This document shows positions 16,030 to 23,788 of a DNA stretch of 60,512 nt, piece by piece (within the stretch, counting starts at the first letter, position 1; the number at the start of each line of letters is the position of its first letter). The DNA is taken from contig NZ_AJLJ01000195.1 of NCBI RefSeq assembly GCF_000317245.1, positions 1-60,512 on the forward strand, in the 5' to 3' direction. Under the pieces are notes generated by a model that was given only the letters and a program-made list of their open reading frames with translations, was not told the origin of the DNA and made no database searches. The translations under genes and the position numbers were made by a program. The DNA is from Fischerella muscicola SAG 1427-1 = PCC 73103. GTDB taxonomy: Bacteria; Cyanobacteriota; Cyanobacteriia; Cyanobacteriales; Nostocaceae.

Positions 16030-16809
16030 TTAACCATTTAGCCGTTGAAGCTTGGGAAGATTACTGATCACTTCAGCAGCTTCTTTTAATTTGTTTTCTT
16101 GAATCAAAGTCTCTGCTAGCCCTAACCTAGCAGCAGGTATAGCCGGGTTAAGTTGAATCGCTTGTTCAAATGCATCTCTAGCGGCTTTATATTCCTCTTT
16201 TTCTAAGTAAATACGACCCAACTTAATATAGGCAAGCACAAATTTAGGGTTTAAACTCAAAGCATGATTTAATTCCGTGATAGCTTCTGATAACTTCCCT
16301 TTGTTTTTATATGCTTCTGCCATCAGTAAGTGAGCTAGAGACATCTCTGGATTTAAGCTCAAAGCTATTCTCAATCTCTGCATGGCAGCATCATATTGCT
16401 TTTGCTCCATACACACTTGAGCAATACCCACCTGAGCTGGCGCAGACTTGGGATCTAAATTGAGAACATTCTCAAATTGTTCCAAAGCATGACTCAACTT
16501 ACCTTGTTTTAAATAAACACGTCCGACATTTAGTGGAGCCTCAGCCATCAAAGGATCTATTTGCATTACCGTCAGAAAATGATGCAAAGCCTCCTGGTGA
16601 TGTTTCTGTTTAAGGTGAATATTTCCAGCAGCTAAATGAGCATGAACCGAGTGGGAATTTGTTTGTAGAACTGTTGTCAATTCTGCTAAAGCTTCATTAA
16701 AACGTCCTTCTTTAGCTAAAGCCGCACTCAGTTGCAATCGCTCTTGCTCAGTCAAAACTGTTGATTCATCTTGCTTCAACCGTTTGATGCTGGGAGTAAA
16801 CTTGTACAT
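16030..16809 (-). CDS. Tetratricopeptide-repeat protein
   Basis: 259 residues with about six TPR units from residue 20 to 250, spaced 34 residues, for example FNEALAELTTVLQTNSHSVHAHLAAGNIHL and YKAARDAFEQAIQLNPAIPAARLGLAETL in the family pattern. No signal peptide, so probably a cytoplasmic scaffold. Its ATG (16809) lies 44 nt inside the end of cysC, so the two are translationally coupled. That suggests it acts with the sulfate-activation or megasynthase genes, possibly holding an assembly together; this is inference. Confidence 0.9.
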   Translation of the reverse strand: MYKFTPSIKRLKQDESTVLTEQERLQLSAALAKEGRFNEALAELTTVLQTNSHSVHAHLAAGNIHLKQKHHQEALHHFLTVMQIDPLMAEAPLNVGRVYLKQGKLSHALEQFENVLNLDPKSAPAQVGIAQVCMEQKQYDAAMQRLRIALSLNPEMSLAHLLMAEAYKNKGKLSEAITELNHALSLNPKFVLAYIKLGRIYLEKEEYKAARDAFEQAIQLNPAIPAARLGLAETLIQENKLKEAAEVISNLPKLQRLNG

Positions 16810-17344
16810 AGCCCCTCTCTTCTAGCTTGACCAAAACTTTAGATATACTTTCTTCTAAACTTTCTAAATCGGTTCTACACTCTATATCTGCATTTAATGG
16901 TGGTTCGTAGGGATCATCAATCCCGGTAAAGTTTTTAATTTGCCCGGAGCGAGCCTTTTGATAAAGCCCTTTAATATCTCTGCGCTCACATACATCTAGT
17001 GGCGCATTCACATAAACTTCAAGAAAATTTTCAATACGCTGCCGCATTTCTTCGCGAACGTCTCGATACGGTGAAATCGCTGAAACCAAGACAATTACAC
17101 CATTACGACACAGCAGATTGGCAACGAAACCCACACGGCGCACGTTTTCATCTCGATCTTTCTTGCTGAATCCCAAATCCTTAGTGAGATTTTGGCGCAC
17201 TACATCTCCATCTAACATTTCAACTTTGTAGCCTTGGGAACGCAATATTTTCTCTAAAGTGCTGCTAATTGTGGTCTTACCTGCACCACTCAAGCCGGTA
17301 AACCATACAGTAACACCGAGGTGCTGACGCTTACTCAATTCCAT
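16766..17344 (-). CDS. cysC: Adenylylsulfate (APS) kinase
   Basis: 192 residues. ATP + APS gives ADP + PAPS, the universal sulfo-donor. P-loop GLSGAGKTT at residues 17-25, then LDGDVVRQNLTKDLGFSKKDRDENVRRVG (given here only as the span about 45-73) and FLEVYVNAPLDVCERRD, all typical. It is the stand-alone form, with no ATP sulfurylase domain. Filamentous cyanobacteria can use PAPS for assimilation, so this copy could be housekeeping. Its position beside a lipid megasynthase, with a sulfotransferase 21 kb away in the same locus, suggests dedicated supply. Confidence 0.92.
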   Translation of the reverse strand: MELSKRQHLGVTVWFTGLSGAGKTTISSTLEKILRSQGYKVEMLDGDVVRQNLTKDLGFSKKDRDENVRRVGFVANLLCRNGVIVLVSAISPYRDVREEMRQRIENFLEVYVNAPLDVCERRDIKGLYQKARSGQIKNFTGIDDPYEPPLNADIECRTDLESLEESISKVLVKLEERGYVQVYSQHQTVEAR

Positions 17345-17734
17345 ACTAATTGTTGGTAACTACCTAATTCATCGCCTCAACCTTGGAGTTATTTCACCAA
17401 GTTTGAGATTTTGGTGATCTTCAAGATTTGTAATACGGATTTACCAACACCTGAGTTTTTAACTATATATATTTTTTTGACAAAAAGATCACACATACTT
17501 TAAAAACCAGGTTTCAGTAACAGTATATACTGTACCTTTGAAACGTTTTTGAAATTTTTAGTTTCAGTAAAGTTTTGATTAAGTATTTACACGAAATTTT
17601 TTTTAGTTTTGGCACTTTATTCTTTCAATTATACAAAATTAATTTTTAATACTTGGTGTTTAAAAGTACAAAAAGTTAAAACAAATCATGTATTTGTATG
17701 TAATTAATATCAGTACTTACTTATCCTGAAATTT
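17345..17734. promoter_or_regulatory. Divergent promoter region between cysC and the megasynthase operon
   Basis: 390 bp, very AT-rich, no ORF. It contains a perfect 14-bp palindrome, ACAGTATATACTGT (17520-17533), and two direct copies of GTTTCAGTAA (17511-17520, 17561-17570) 50 bp apart. These are good candidates for a regulator binding both promoters. The first megasynthase ATG (17735) has no clear Shine-Dalgarno sequence. Confidence 0.5.
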
Positions 17735-20700
17735 ATGAGTCAATTTATCTGTTTATCTATAAGTCCTATTGATCTTGTCCACCCTGGTATAGCTGTTGCT
17801 ACCACCCGTGCAGGTGGTATTGGTATTCTAGACCAAGAATTTTGTCGTAATCCAAAACAAGCAAGTGATAATTTAGACCAACTATTGGATTTAATTAATC
17901 CTAGTCAATCTATAGGGCTACGTTTATCAGCTGCTCAGGTTGCTTCTAGCTATGCACTGTTAACACGTCTGACCAATCAACCTCACTGGTTAATTCTATC
18001 TGGTTGGCATCCAAACACATTAGAAGAAGTTGTAGCATCATTGCCAACAGGGCGATCGCGTCAATTATTATTAGAAATTACAGATGTCGAACAGGCTCAA
18101 GCTTTAGATTCCCAGGCACAAAATATCAGTATAAATGGCTTGGTGGCTCGTGGACATGAAAGCGGAGGTTGGGTAGGAGAAGATTCCGCTTTTATTTTAT
18201 TGCAGAAACTCTTAAGCATTCAGTCAAGACCAGTCTATGTACAAGGCGGAATTGGGATTCACACAGCAGCAGCTTGCCGCGCCTCCGGAGCGGCTGGTGT
18301 AGTATTAGATGACCAACTGTGTTTGATGCCAGAATCGCCTCTACCCCAGGAATGGCAACGTCATCTAAGTAATCTCAATGGTCAAGAAGCGGTAGTATTG
18401 GGCGAAAGGCTCAATCGTGCTTGTCGTGTGTTGTCTCGTCCAGGCTTTCCAGTAATTGCCAACCTACAGCAACTTGCCGAGCAAATAGAAGTCGAAAACG
18501 ATGCTTCTGGTGGTGGTGTTCAAAATTGGCAGCAACAAGCCCAACCGTTAATCGGTTGGGGTGAACCAGGAAAACTTGCTTGGCCAATGGGACAAGCAGT
18601 AGGATTAGCAGCAACATTGCGCGATCGCTACCCCACAACTGGCAAACTGATTCAAGCATTACTCCAACAAAGTCAAGAACAACTCAAAATAGCCCAACAA
18701 CTGCGTCCTTTAGATGCCAACGCATCTTTAGCAGTATCTCATCACACAGAATATCCAATAGTTCAAGGCCCAATGACACGGGTGAGCGATACCGCAGAGT
18801 TTGCCAATGCAGTTTCCCAAGCCGGAGGACTGCCATTGTTAGCCTTAGCATTAATGCGTGGTTCCCAAGTACGCAGCTTACTGCAAAAAACCCAGCAATT
18901 ATTAGGTAATCGACCTTGGGGGATTGGGATGCTGGGTTTTGTTTCCCACGCCTTGCGGGAAGAACAAATTCAAGCTGTGAAAGAATTTCAGCCGAAATTT
19001 GCTTTAATTGCAGGTGGACGCCCCGACCAAGCAGCCCATTTTGAAGCTCAAGGGATTGCTACCTATATCCATGTTCCCGCCCCACGCTTATTAAAAATGT
19101 TTCTGGAACAAGGAGCAAGACGGTTTGTTTTTGAAGGTCGTGAATGTGGTGGTCATGTTGGCCCTTTGAGTAGTTTTGTTCTCTGGGAAAGCATGATCGC
19201 CACTTTGTTAGCAGATGTAAAACCAGGTAAAGAATCAGACATACATATTTTATTTGCTGGTGGTATTCATGATGCCCGTTCCGCAGCTATGATCTCCGCT
19301 ATGGCTGCACCTTTAGTAGAACGAGGGATGCGGATTGGTGTGCTGATGGGAACAGCATATTTGTTTACCCAAGAAGCTGTTACCTGTGGTGCGATCATCC
19401 CGAAATTTCAAGAACAAGCCCTAGCATGTAACCGCACGATTAACTTAGAAACCGGGCCTGGTCATGCTAGTCGTTGTGTTGTCACTCCCTTTGCTCAAGA
19501 ATTTTACGCCACACGCCGAGAAATGCTGGCAGCAGGTAATCCACCAGAAGAAATCAAAGACACCTTAGAAAATTTAACATTAGGACGCTTACGCATTGCC
19601 TCCAAAGGATTGCAACGCACAGTAGATGGTCAGGTGCAAACTGTAGGTGAAGCACAACAACTGACTGATGGCATGTATATGATTGGGCAAGTTGCGACTC
19701 TGCGCCATCAAGTTTCTACTGTGCGAGAATTGCACCAAGATGTATCGGAAATTGGTACTAAGCTGTTAATGTCTGCATTAGTGGAACAAGATGTAGAAGA
19801 AGAAGTCACTACTCGTCCCTCAGATATTGCCATTATTGGTATAGGGACATTATTACCCCAAGCTCAGTATCCCGAAATCTTCTGGAACAACATTCTCCGC
19901 AAAGTCGATGCGATTACAGAAATTCCTGCCCAGCGTTGGGACTGGCGACTTTACTATGATCCTGACCGAAACGCCAGAGATAAAATTTATTCTAAATGGG
20001 GTGGATTCCTAGAAGATGTACCTTTTGACCCACTGCGTTTTGGAATTCCACCCAAATCTTTAAAATCCATTGAACCAGTACAACTGCTGGCACTGGAGAC
20101 AGTGCGGCGAGCCTTAGAAGATGCAGGCTACGAATCTGGTAACTTTGACCGCGAGCATACTTCTGTGATTCTGGGAGCAGGTGGTGGGATTGCAGATTTA
20201 GGTCAGCAATATGCTACCCGTTGTGAAATTCCCCGGATGGTTGGCAAAACTTCACCAGAAGTTTGGGAGCGTTTACCAGAATGGACAGAAGAATCTTTCC
20301 CTGGTTTGTTGTTGAACGTCATTGCAGGTAGAGTCGCCAATCGTTTTGATTTTGGTGGTCACAATTTCACAGTTGATGCTGCTTGCGCTTCTTCTTTAGC
20401 AGCTTTGGATTTAGCAGTTAAAGAACTCGAAACTGGACGCAGTAATGTGGCGATCGCAGGTGGAGTTGATACTGTTCAAAATCCCTTTGCTTACTTCTGC
20501 TTTAGCAAAACTCAGGCCCTTTCACCACGGGGAAAATCGCGGACATTTGACAAAACAGCAGATGGAATTGCCATTAGTGAAGGTCTAGCCGTCGTTGTAC
20601 TTAAACGCCTCGCCGACGCCGAACGAGATGGCGATCGCATTTACGGAGTAATCAAAGCCGTCGCTAGTTCCAGTGATGGTAAAGCTTTGGGGATGACAGC

Positions 20701-23700
20701 GCCTTTACCTGCTGGACAAATGCGGGCTTTAAGACGTGCTTACCAAAAAGCTGGTTTTTCACCCAATACCTTGGGGTTATATGAAGCTCATGGTACAGGG
20801 ACAGCAGCAGGTGATCAAGCAGAGCTAGAAACTGTGATCAGTATCTTAAAGGAAAATCAAGCTTCTCCCAAATCCTGTGCGATCGGCTCAGTCAAAACCT
20901 CCATCGGTCATACTAAGAGTACAGCGGGAATTACTGGTGTGATCAAAGCCGTTTTGGCACTGCATCACAAAGTCAAACCCCCACATATGAACGTTGATGC
21001 ACCCCTCGACCCAATCATAGATAGCGAAAGCCCAGTGTATCTACCCAAAGAAGCCCAACCCTGGCTAGCCCATCCCGATTACCCCCGTCGTGCTGGTGTC
21101 AGTGCTTTTGGTTTTGGCGGTACAAATTTCCACGCTGTTTTAGAAGAATATCGAGGTAATTGGCAACCTGTAGCCCCAGGAAGTCATACATGGCCATGCG
21201 AATTATTTGTCTTCCGTGGCGAAAACCGCGCTGCATTAATTCAAGCAGCCAAATCATTGCTGACAGCCCTGAGTAATGGTGCAGAGCCACGTTTACAGGA
21301 TCTTGCTCACAGTTGTATTCAACGCGCCCAAGCACAAAAGAACCAGAATACTTGTTTGACAATTGTAGCTGAGAGTTTGTCAAAGTTACGAACAGATTTG
21401 GAAATCGCGATCGCCTACTTAGAGAATCGTCACTCCCAAACCTTACCACCTCACATTCAGTTTGGCATGGCAGAACCCCAAGCCAATCAGCAAATTGCCT
21501 TTTTGTTTCCAGGACAAGCGTCACAATATTCTGGCATGGTGCGAGAAGTAGGGCTGTATTTCCATGAAATGCGTCACACTTTCGAGTTTGCAAATCGCCA
21601 ACTGCGTCAGTATTTTCCCAAGTTACTGAGTCAGTACGTATATCCACCCAGTCCTTACACTGAAGACGCAGAAAAACAAAACAATCAACTGCTCATGGAT
21701 ACCAGTGTTGCCCAACCAGCAATTGGTACGGTGGAAGCAGGTTTTATGGATTTGGCAGCAAGGCTAGAACTAGAGCCAGTGATGGTTGGTGGACACAGCT
21801 TTGGCGAGTACGCCGCCCTCCACGCTGCGGGAGTTTTATCCAGAGAAGACTTTTTGAACTTGGCTGCAACTAGAGGACGAGTGATGGCACAAGCTTGTGC
21901 TACTTCTATCGGAGCCATGGCCGCAGTCAAGACTAGCCGCGAAGATTTACTCTTGCACCTCCGAGATTTTGAAGGAGTAGTGATTGCTAACCAAAACGCT
22001 CCCCGCCAATCGGTAATTTCTGGAGAAAAACTGGCTGTTCAGCAGGTAGTAGATAGTTTAAACGCTGCTGGGATTACTGCTCGGATGTTGCCAGTTTCCG
22101 GTGCTTTTCATTCTGCCTTGGTAGCGTCTGCCCAAGCTGCTTTAGCAGTGCCAATTGCTACCGTCACCATGCATTCTCCCCGCATTCCCGTTTACTCCAA
22201 CTCTACAGCTTGTCCCTACAGTGCAAATATTCATGATATCCGTAGCCAGTTAACCGGACATTTACTTAAATCAGTAGAGTTTTTGAGTCAAATTAATACC
22301 ATGCATGCCGATGGAGCGCGGATTTTTGTCGAACTGGGGCCAAAAAATATTCTCACTAACCTAGTCGGTCAAATCCTCGCACAAAAAGAACATACTGCTG
22401 TGTCCTTGGATGGACAAGGTGGGGGATTGCGTGGTTTCTTGATGGCTTTGGGGACATTGTTCGTTCGTGGTGTCCACATCAAGTTAACAGCTTTATTCGA
22501 TGGTCGTGATGTTAAAGACCTCAACCTATCCAAGTTGGTCGAGTTAACACAAAAACCCGCTTTACCTGCAACAGCTTGGTTAATTAATGGCGGTAGTGCT
22601 AGACCACAAAATCAAACAGTTGGTTACACAGGTAAATTACCACCCTTAAATCAACAAACAGCTGCGATCGCATCATTATCTGAATCTGAATCAGCAAAAT
22701 CCCCAGTCAATACCCAAAAACCAGAAATCCCTATGAATCCAAAAGCTATACAATCTACCCCAAATAACGCTCAGAATTTAAATGGTAATTCATCGCATTT
22801 TCCTGCTCCTGCAAACACACCTCAAAATCAGCCAGCAATAGGAGCAGGTATCTTGCAAGCCTACCAAGCTTACCAAGAGACGATGCGTAAGTTCTTGGCA
22901 GTCCAAGAACAGGTGATGAGTCAGTTACTTGCTACAACTGCGCCTTCTACTACTCCCATACCACAGCGCAGACAACCAGAAAATCATTTACCAGCAGCCC
23001 CACAACCAGTCGTTGTTCAGTCAAAAAATGGTTATGCTCATGCTTTGACACCTAACACTAACGGTAAGCAAGAGCAAGTTTTACCTGGTGTAACACACCC
23101 GACCACACCTGTTGCACCACCACAACCAGTAACCCCAGTACCAGCATCATTATCTTCTACTCTGCCCTTGAGCGATCGCGCCAGTTTAACTCAGACTTTA
23201 TTAGGATTGGTCAGTGAACGTACAGGTTATCCCGCAGATATGTTGGGACTTGACCAAGATATGGAAGCAGAACTAGGTATTGATTCAATCAAGCGAGTCG
23301 AAATTTTGGGAGCATTCAACCAAGCTTTACCAGCCAACCTTGCAGATAGCGTTCGTCAGCAAATGGAACAATTGACTAGAGTCAAATCTCTCAACGGGAT
23401 TGTAGATAAAATTTTAGAAAATCTTAAACCTGCGACGACTGCAAGTATCTCGACTAAATCTGTCGGTGAATCGTTAAATCAAGTCGAACTAACTCGGACA
23501 TTATTGCAACTAGTAAGCGATCGCACAGGCTACCCTATAGATATGTTGGGACTAGACCAAGATTTAGAAGCAGAACTAGGTATTGATTCGATTAAGCGAG
23601 TCGAAATCTTAGGGGCGCTGCAAAAAAGTTTACCCCAATCCATAGCGGCTAGTGTCCAGACACACATGGAAAATTTGACCCGTGTGAAATCTCTCAACAG

Positions 23701-23788
23701 TATTGTTGAACAAATTTTGGCAATATCAGCACAGGAGAACAGCCTGGGAAAGTCTCTAACTCAGTTGCAAGCATCCCACGCTACGTGA
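17735..23788 (+). CDS. PUFA/heterocyst-glycolipid-type synthase subunit: ER-ER-KS-AT-ACP-ACP
   Basis: 2017 residues. Domains: two tandem nitronate-monooxygenase-fold (FMN, PfaD-like) enoyl reductases at about 1-250 (GHESGGWVGEDSAF, GGIGIHTAAACRASGAAG) and 330-640 (ECGGHVGPLSSFV, FAGGIHDARSAAMI). A ketosynthase at about 688-1130 has active Cys884 (DAACASSLAAL) and both His (EAHGTGTAAGDQ, GHTKSTAG). An acyltransferase at about 1255-1550 has GHSFGEYAAL. A Pro/Gln-rich linker leads to two ACPs at about 1800-1880 and 1900-1980, each with the phosphopantetheine site ELGIDSIKRVEILGA. Operon head; its stop overlaps the next start (GTGATG). Expected to elongate and enoyl-reduce acyl chains with the next two proteins. 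Confidence 0.9.
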   Translation: MSQFICLSISPIDLVHPGIAVATTRAGGIGILDQEFCRNPKQASDNLDQLLDLINPSQSIGLRLSAAQVASSYALLTRLTNQPHWLILSGWHPNTLEEVVASLPTGRSRQLLLEITDVEQAQALDSQAQNISINGLVARGHESGGWVGEDSAFILLQKLLSIQSRPVYVQGGIGIHTAAACRASGAAGVVLDDQLCLMPESPLPQEWQRHLSNLNGQEAVVLGERLNRACRVLSRPGFPVIANLQQLAEQIEVENDASGGGVQNWQQQAQPLIGWGEPGKLAWPMGQAVGLAATLRDRYPTTGKLIQALLQQSQEQLKIAQQLRPLDANASLAVSHHTEYPIVQGPMTRVSDTAEFANAVSQAGGLPLLALALMRGSQVRSLLQKTQQLLGNRPWGIGMLGFVSHALREEQIQAVKEFQPKFALIAGGRPDQAAHFEAQGIATYIHVPAPRLLKMFLEQGARRFVFEGRECGGHVGPLSSFVLWESMIATLLADVKPGKESDIHILFAGGIHDARSAAMISAMAAPLVERGMRIGVLMGTAYLFTQEAVTCGAIIPKFQEQALACNRTINLETGPGHASRCVVTPFAQEFYATRREMLAAGNPPEEIKDTLENLTLGRLRIASKGLQRTVDGQVQTVGEAQQLTDGMYMIGQVATLRHQVSTVRELHQDVSEIGTKLLMSALVEQDVEEEVTTRPSDIAIIGIGTLLPQAQYPEIFWNNILRKVDAITEIPAQRWDWRLYYDPDRNARDKIYSKWGGFLEDVPFDPLRFGIPPKSLKSIEPVQLLALETVRRALEDAGYESGNFDREHTSVILGAGGGIADLGQQYATRCEIPRMVGKTSPEVWERLPEWTEESFPGLLLNVIAGRVANRFDFGGHNFTVDAACASSLAALDLAVKELETGRSNVAIAGGVDTVQNPFAYFCFSKTQALSPRGKSRTFDKTADGIAISEGLAVVVLKRLADAERDGDRIYGVIKAVASSSDGKALGMTAPLPAGQMRALRRAYQKAGFSPNTLGLYEAHGTGTAAGDQAELETVISILKENQASPKSCAIGSVKTSIGHTKSTAGITGVIKAVLALHHKVKPPHMNVDAPLDPIIDSESPVYLPKEAQPWLAHPDYPRRAGVSAFGFGGTNFHAVLEEYRGNWQPVAPGSHTWPCELFVFRGENRAALIQAAKSLLTALSNGAEPRLQDLAHSCIQRAQAQKNQNTCLTIVAESLSKLRTDLEIAIAYLENRHSQTLPPHIQFGMAEPQANQQIAFLFPGQASQYSGMVREVGLYFHEMRHTFEFANRQLRQYFPKLLSQYVYPPSPYTEDAEKQNNQLLMDTSVAQPAIGTVEAGFMDLAARLELEPVMVGGHSFGEYAALHAAGVLSREDFLNLAATRGRVMAQACATSIGAMAAVKTSREDLLLHLRDFEGVVIANQNAPRQSVISGEKLAVQQVVDSLNAAGITARMLPVSGAFHSALVASAQAALAVPIATVTMHSPRIPVYSNSTACPYSANIHDIRSQLTGHLLKSVEFLSQINTMHADGARIFVELGPKNILTNLVGQILAQKEHTAVSLDGQGGGLRGFLMALGTLFVRGVHIKLTALFDGRDVKDLNLSKLVELTQKPALPATAWLINGGSARPQNQTVGYTGKLPPLNQQTAAIASLSESESAKSPVNTQKPEIPMNPKAIQSTPNNAQNLNGNSSHFPAPANTPQNQPAIGAGILQAYQAYQETMRKFLAVQEQVMSQLLATTAPSTTPIPQRRQPENHLPAAPQPVVVQSKNGYAHALTPNTNGKQEQVLPGVTHPTTPVAPPQPVTPVPASLSSTLPLSDRASLTQTLLGLVSERTGYPADMLGLDQDMEAELGIDSIKRVEILGAFNQALPANLADSVRQQMEQLTRVKSLNGIVDKILENLKPATTASISTKSVGESLNQVELTRTLLQLVSDRTGYPIDMLGLDQDLEAELGIDSIKRVEILGALQKSLPQSIAASVQTHMENLTRVKSLNSIVEQILAISAQENSLGKSLTQLQASHAT

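Noticed and set aside
21099..21930. Long minus-strand ORFs inside the synthase gene
   Set aside because: Shadow frames opposite a well-supported KS-AT coding sequence.
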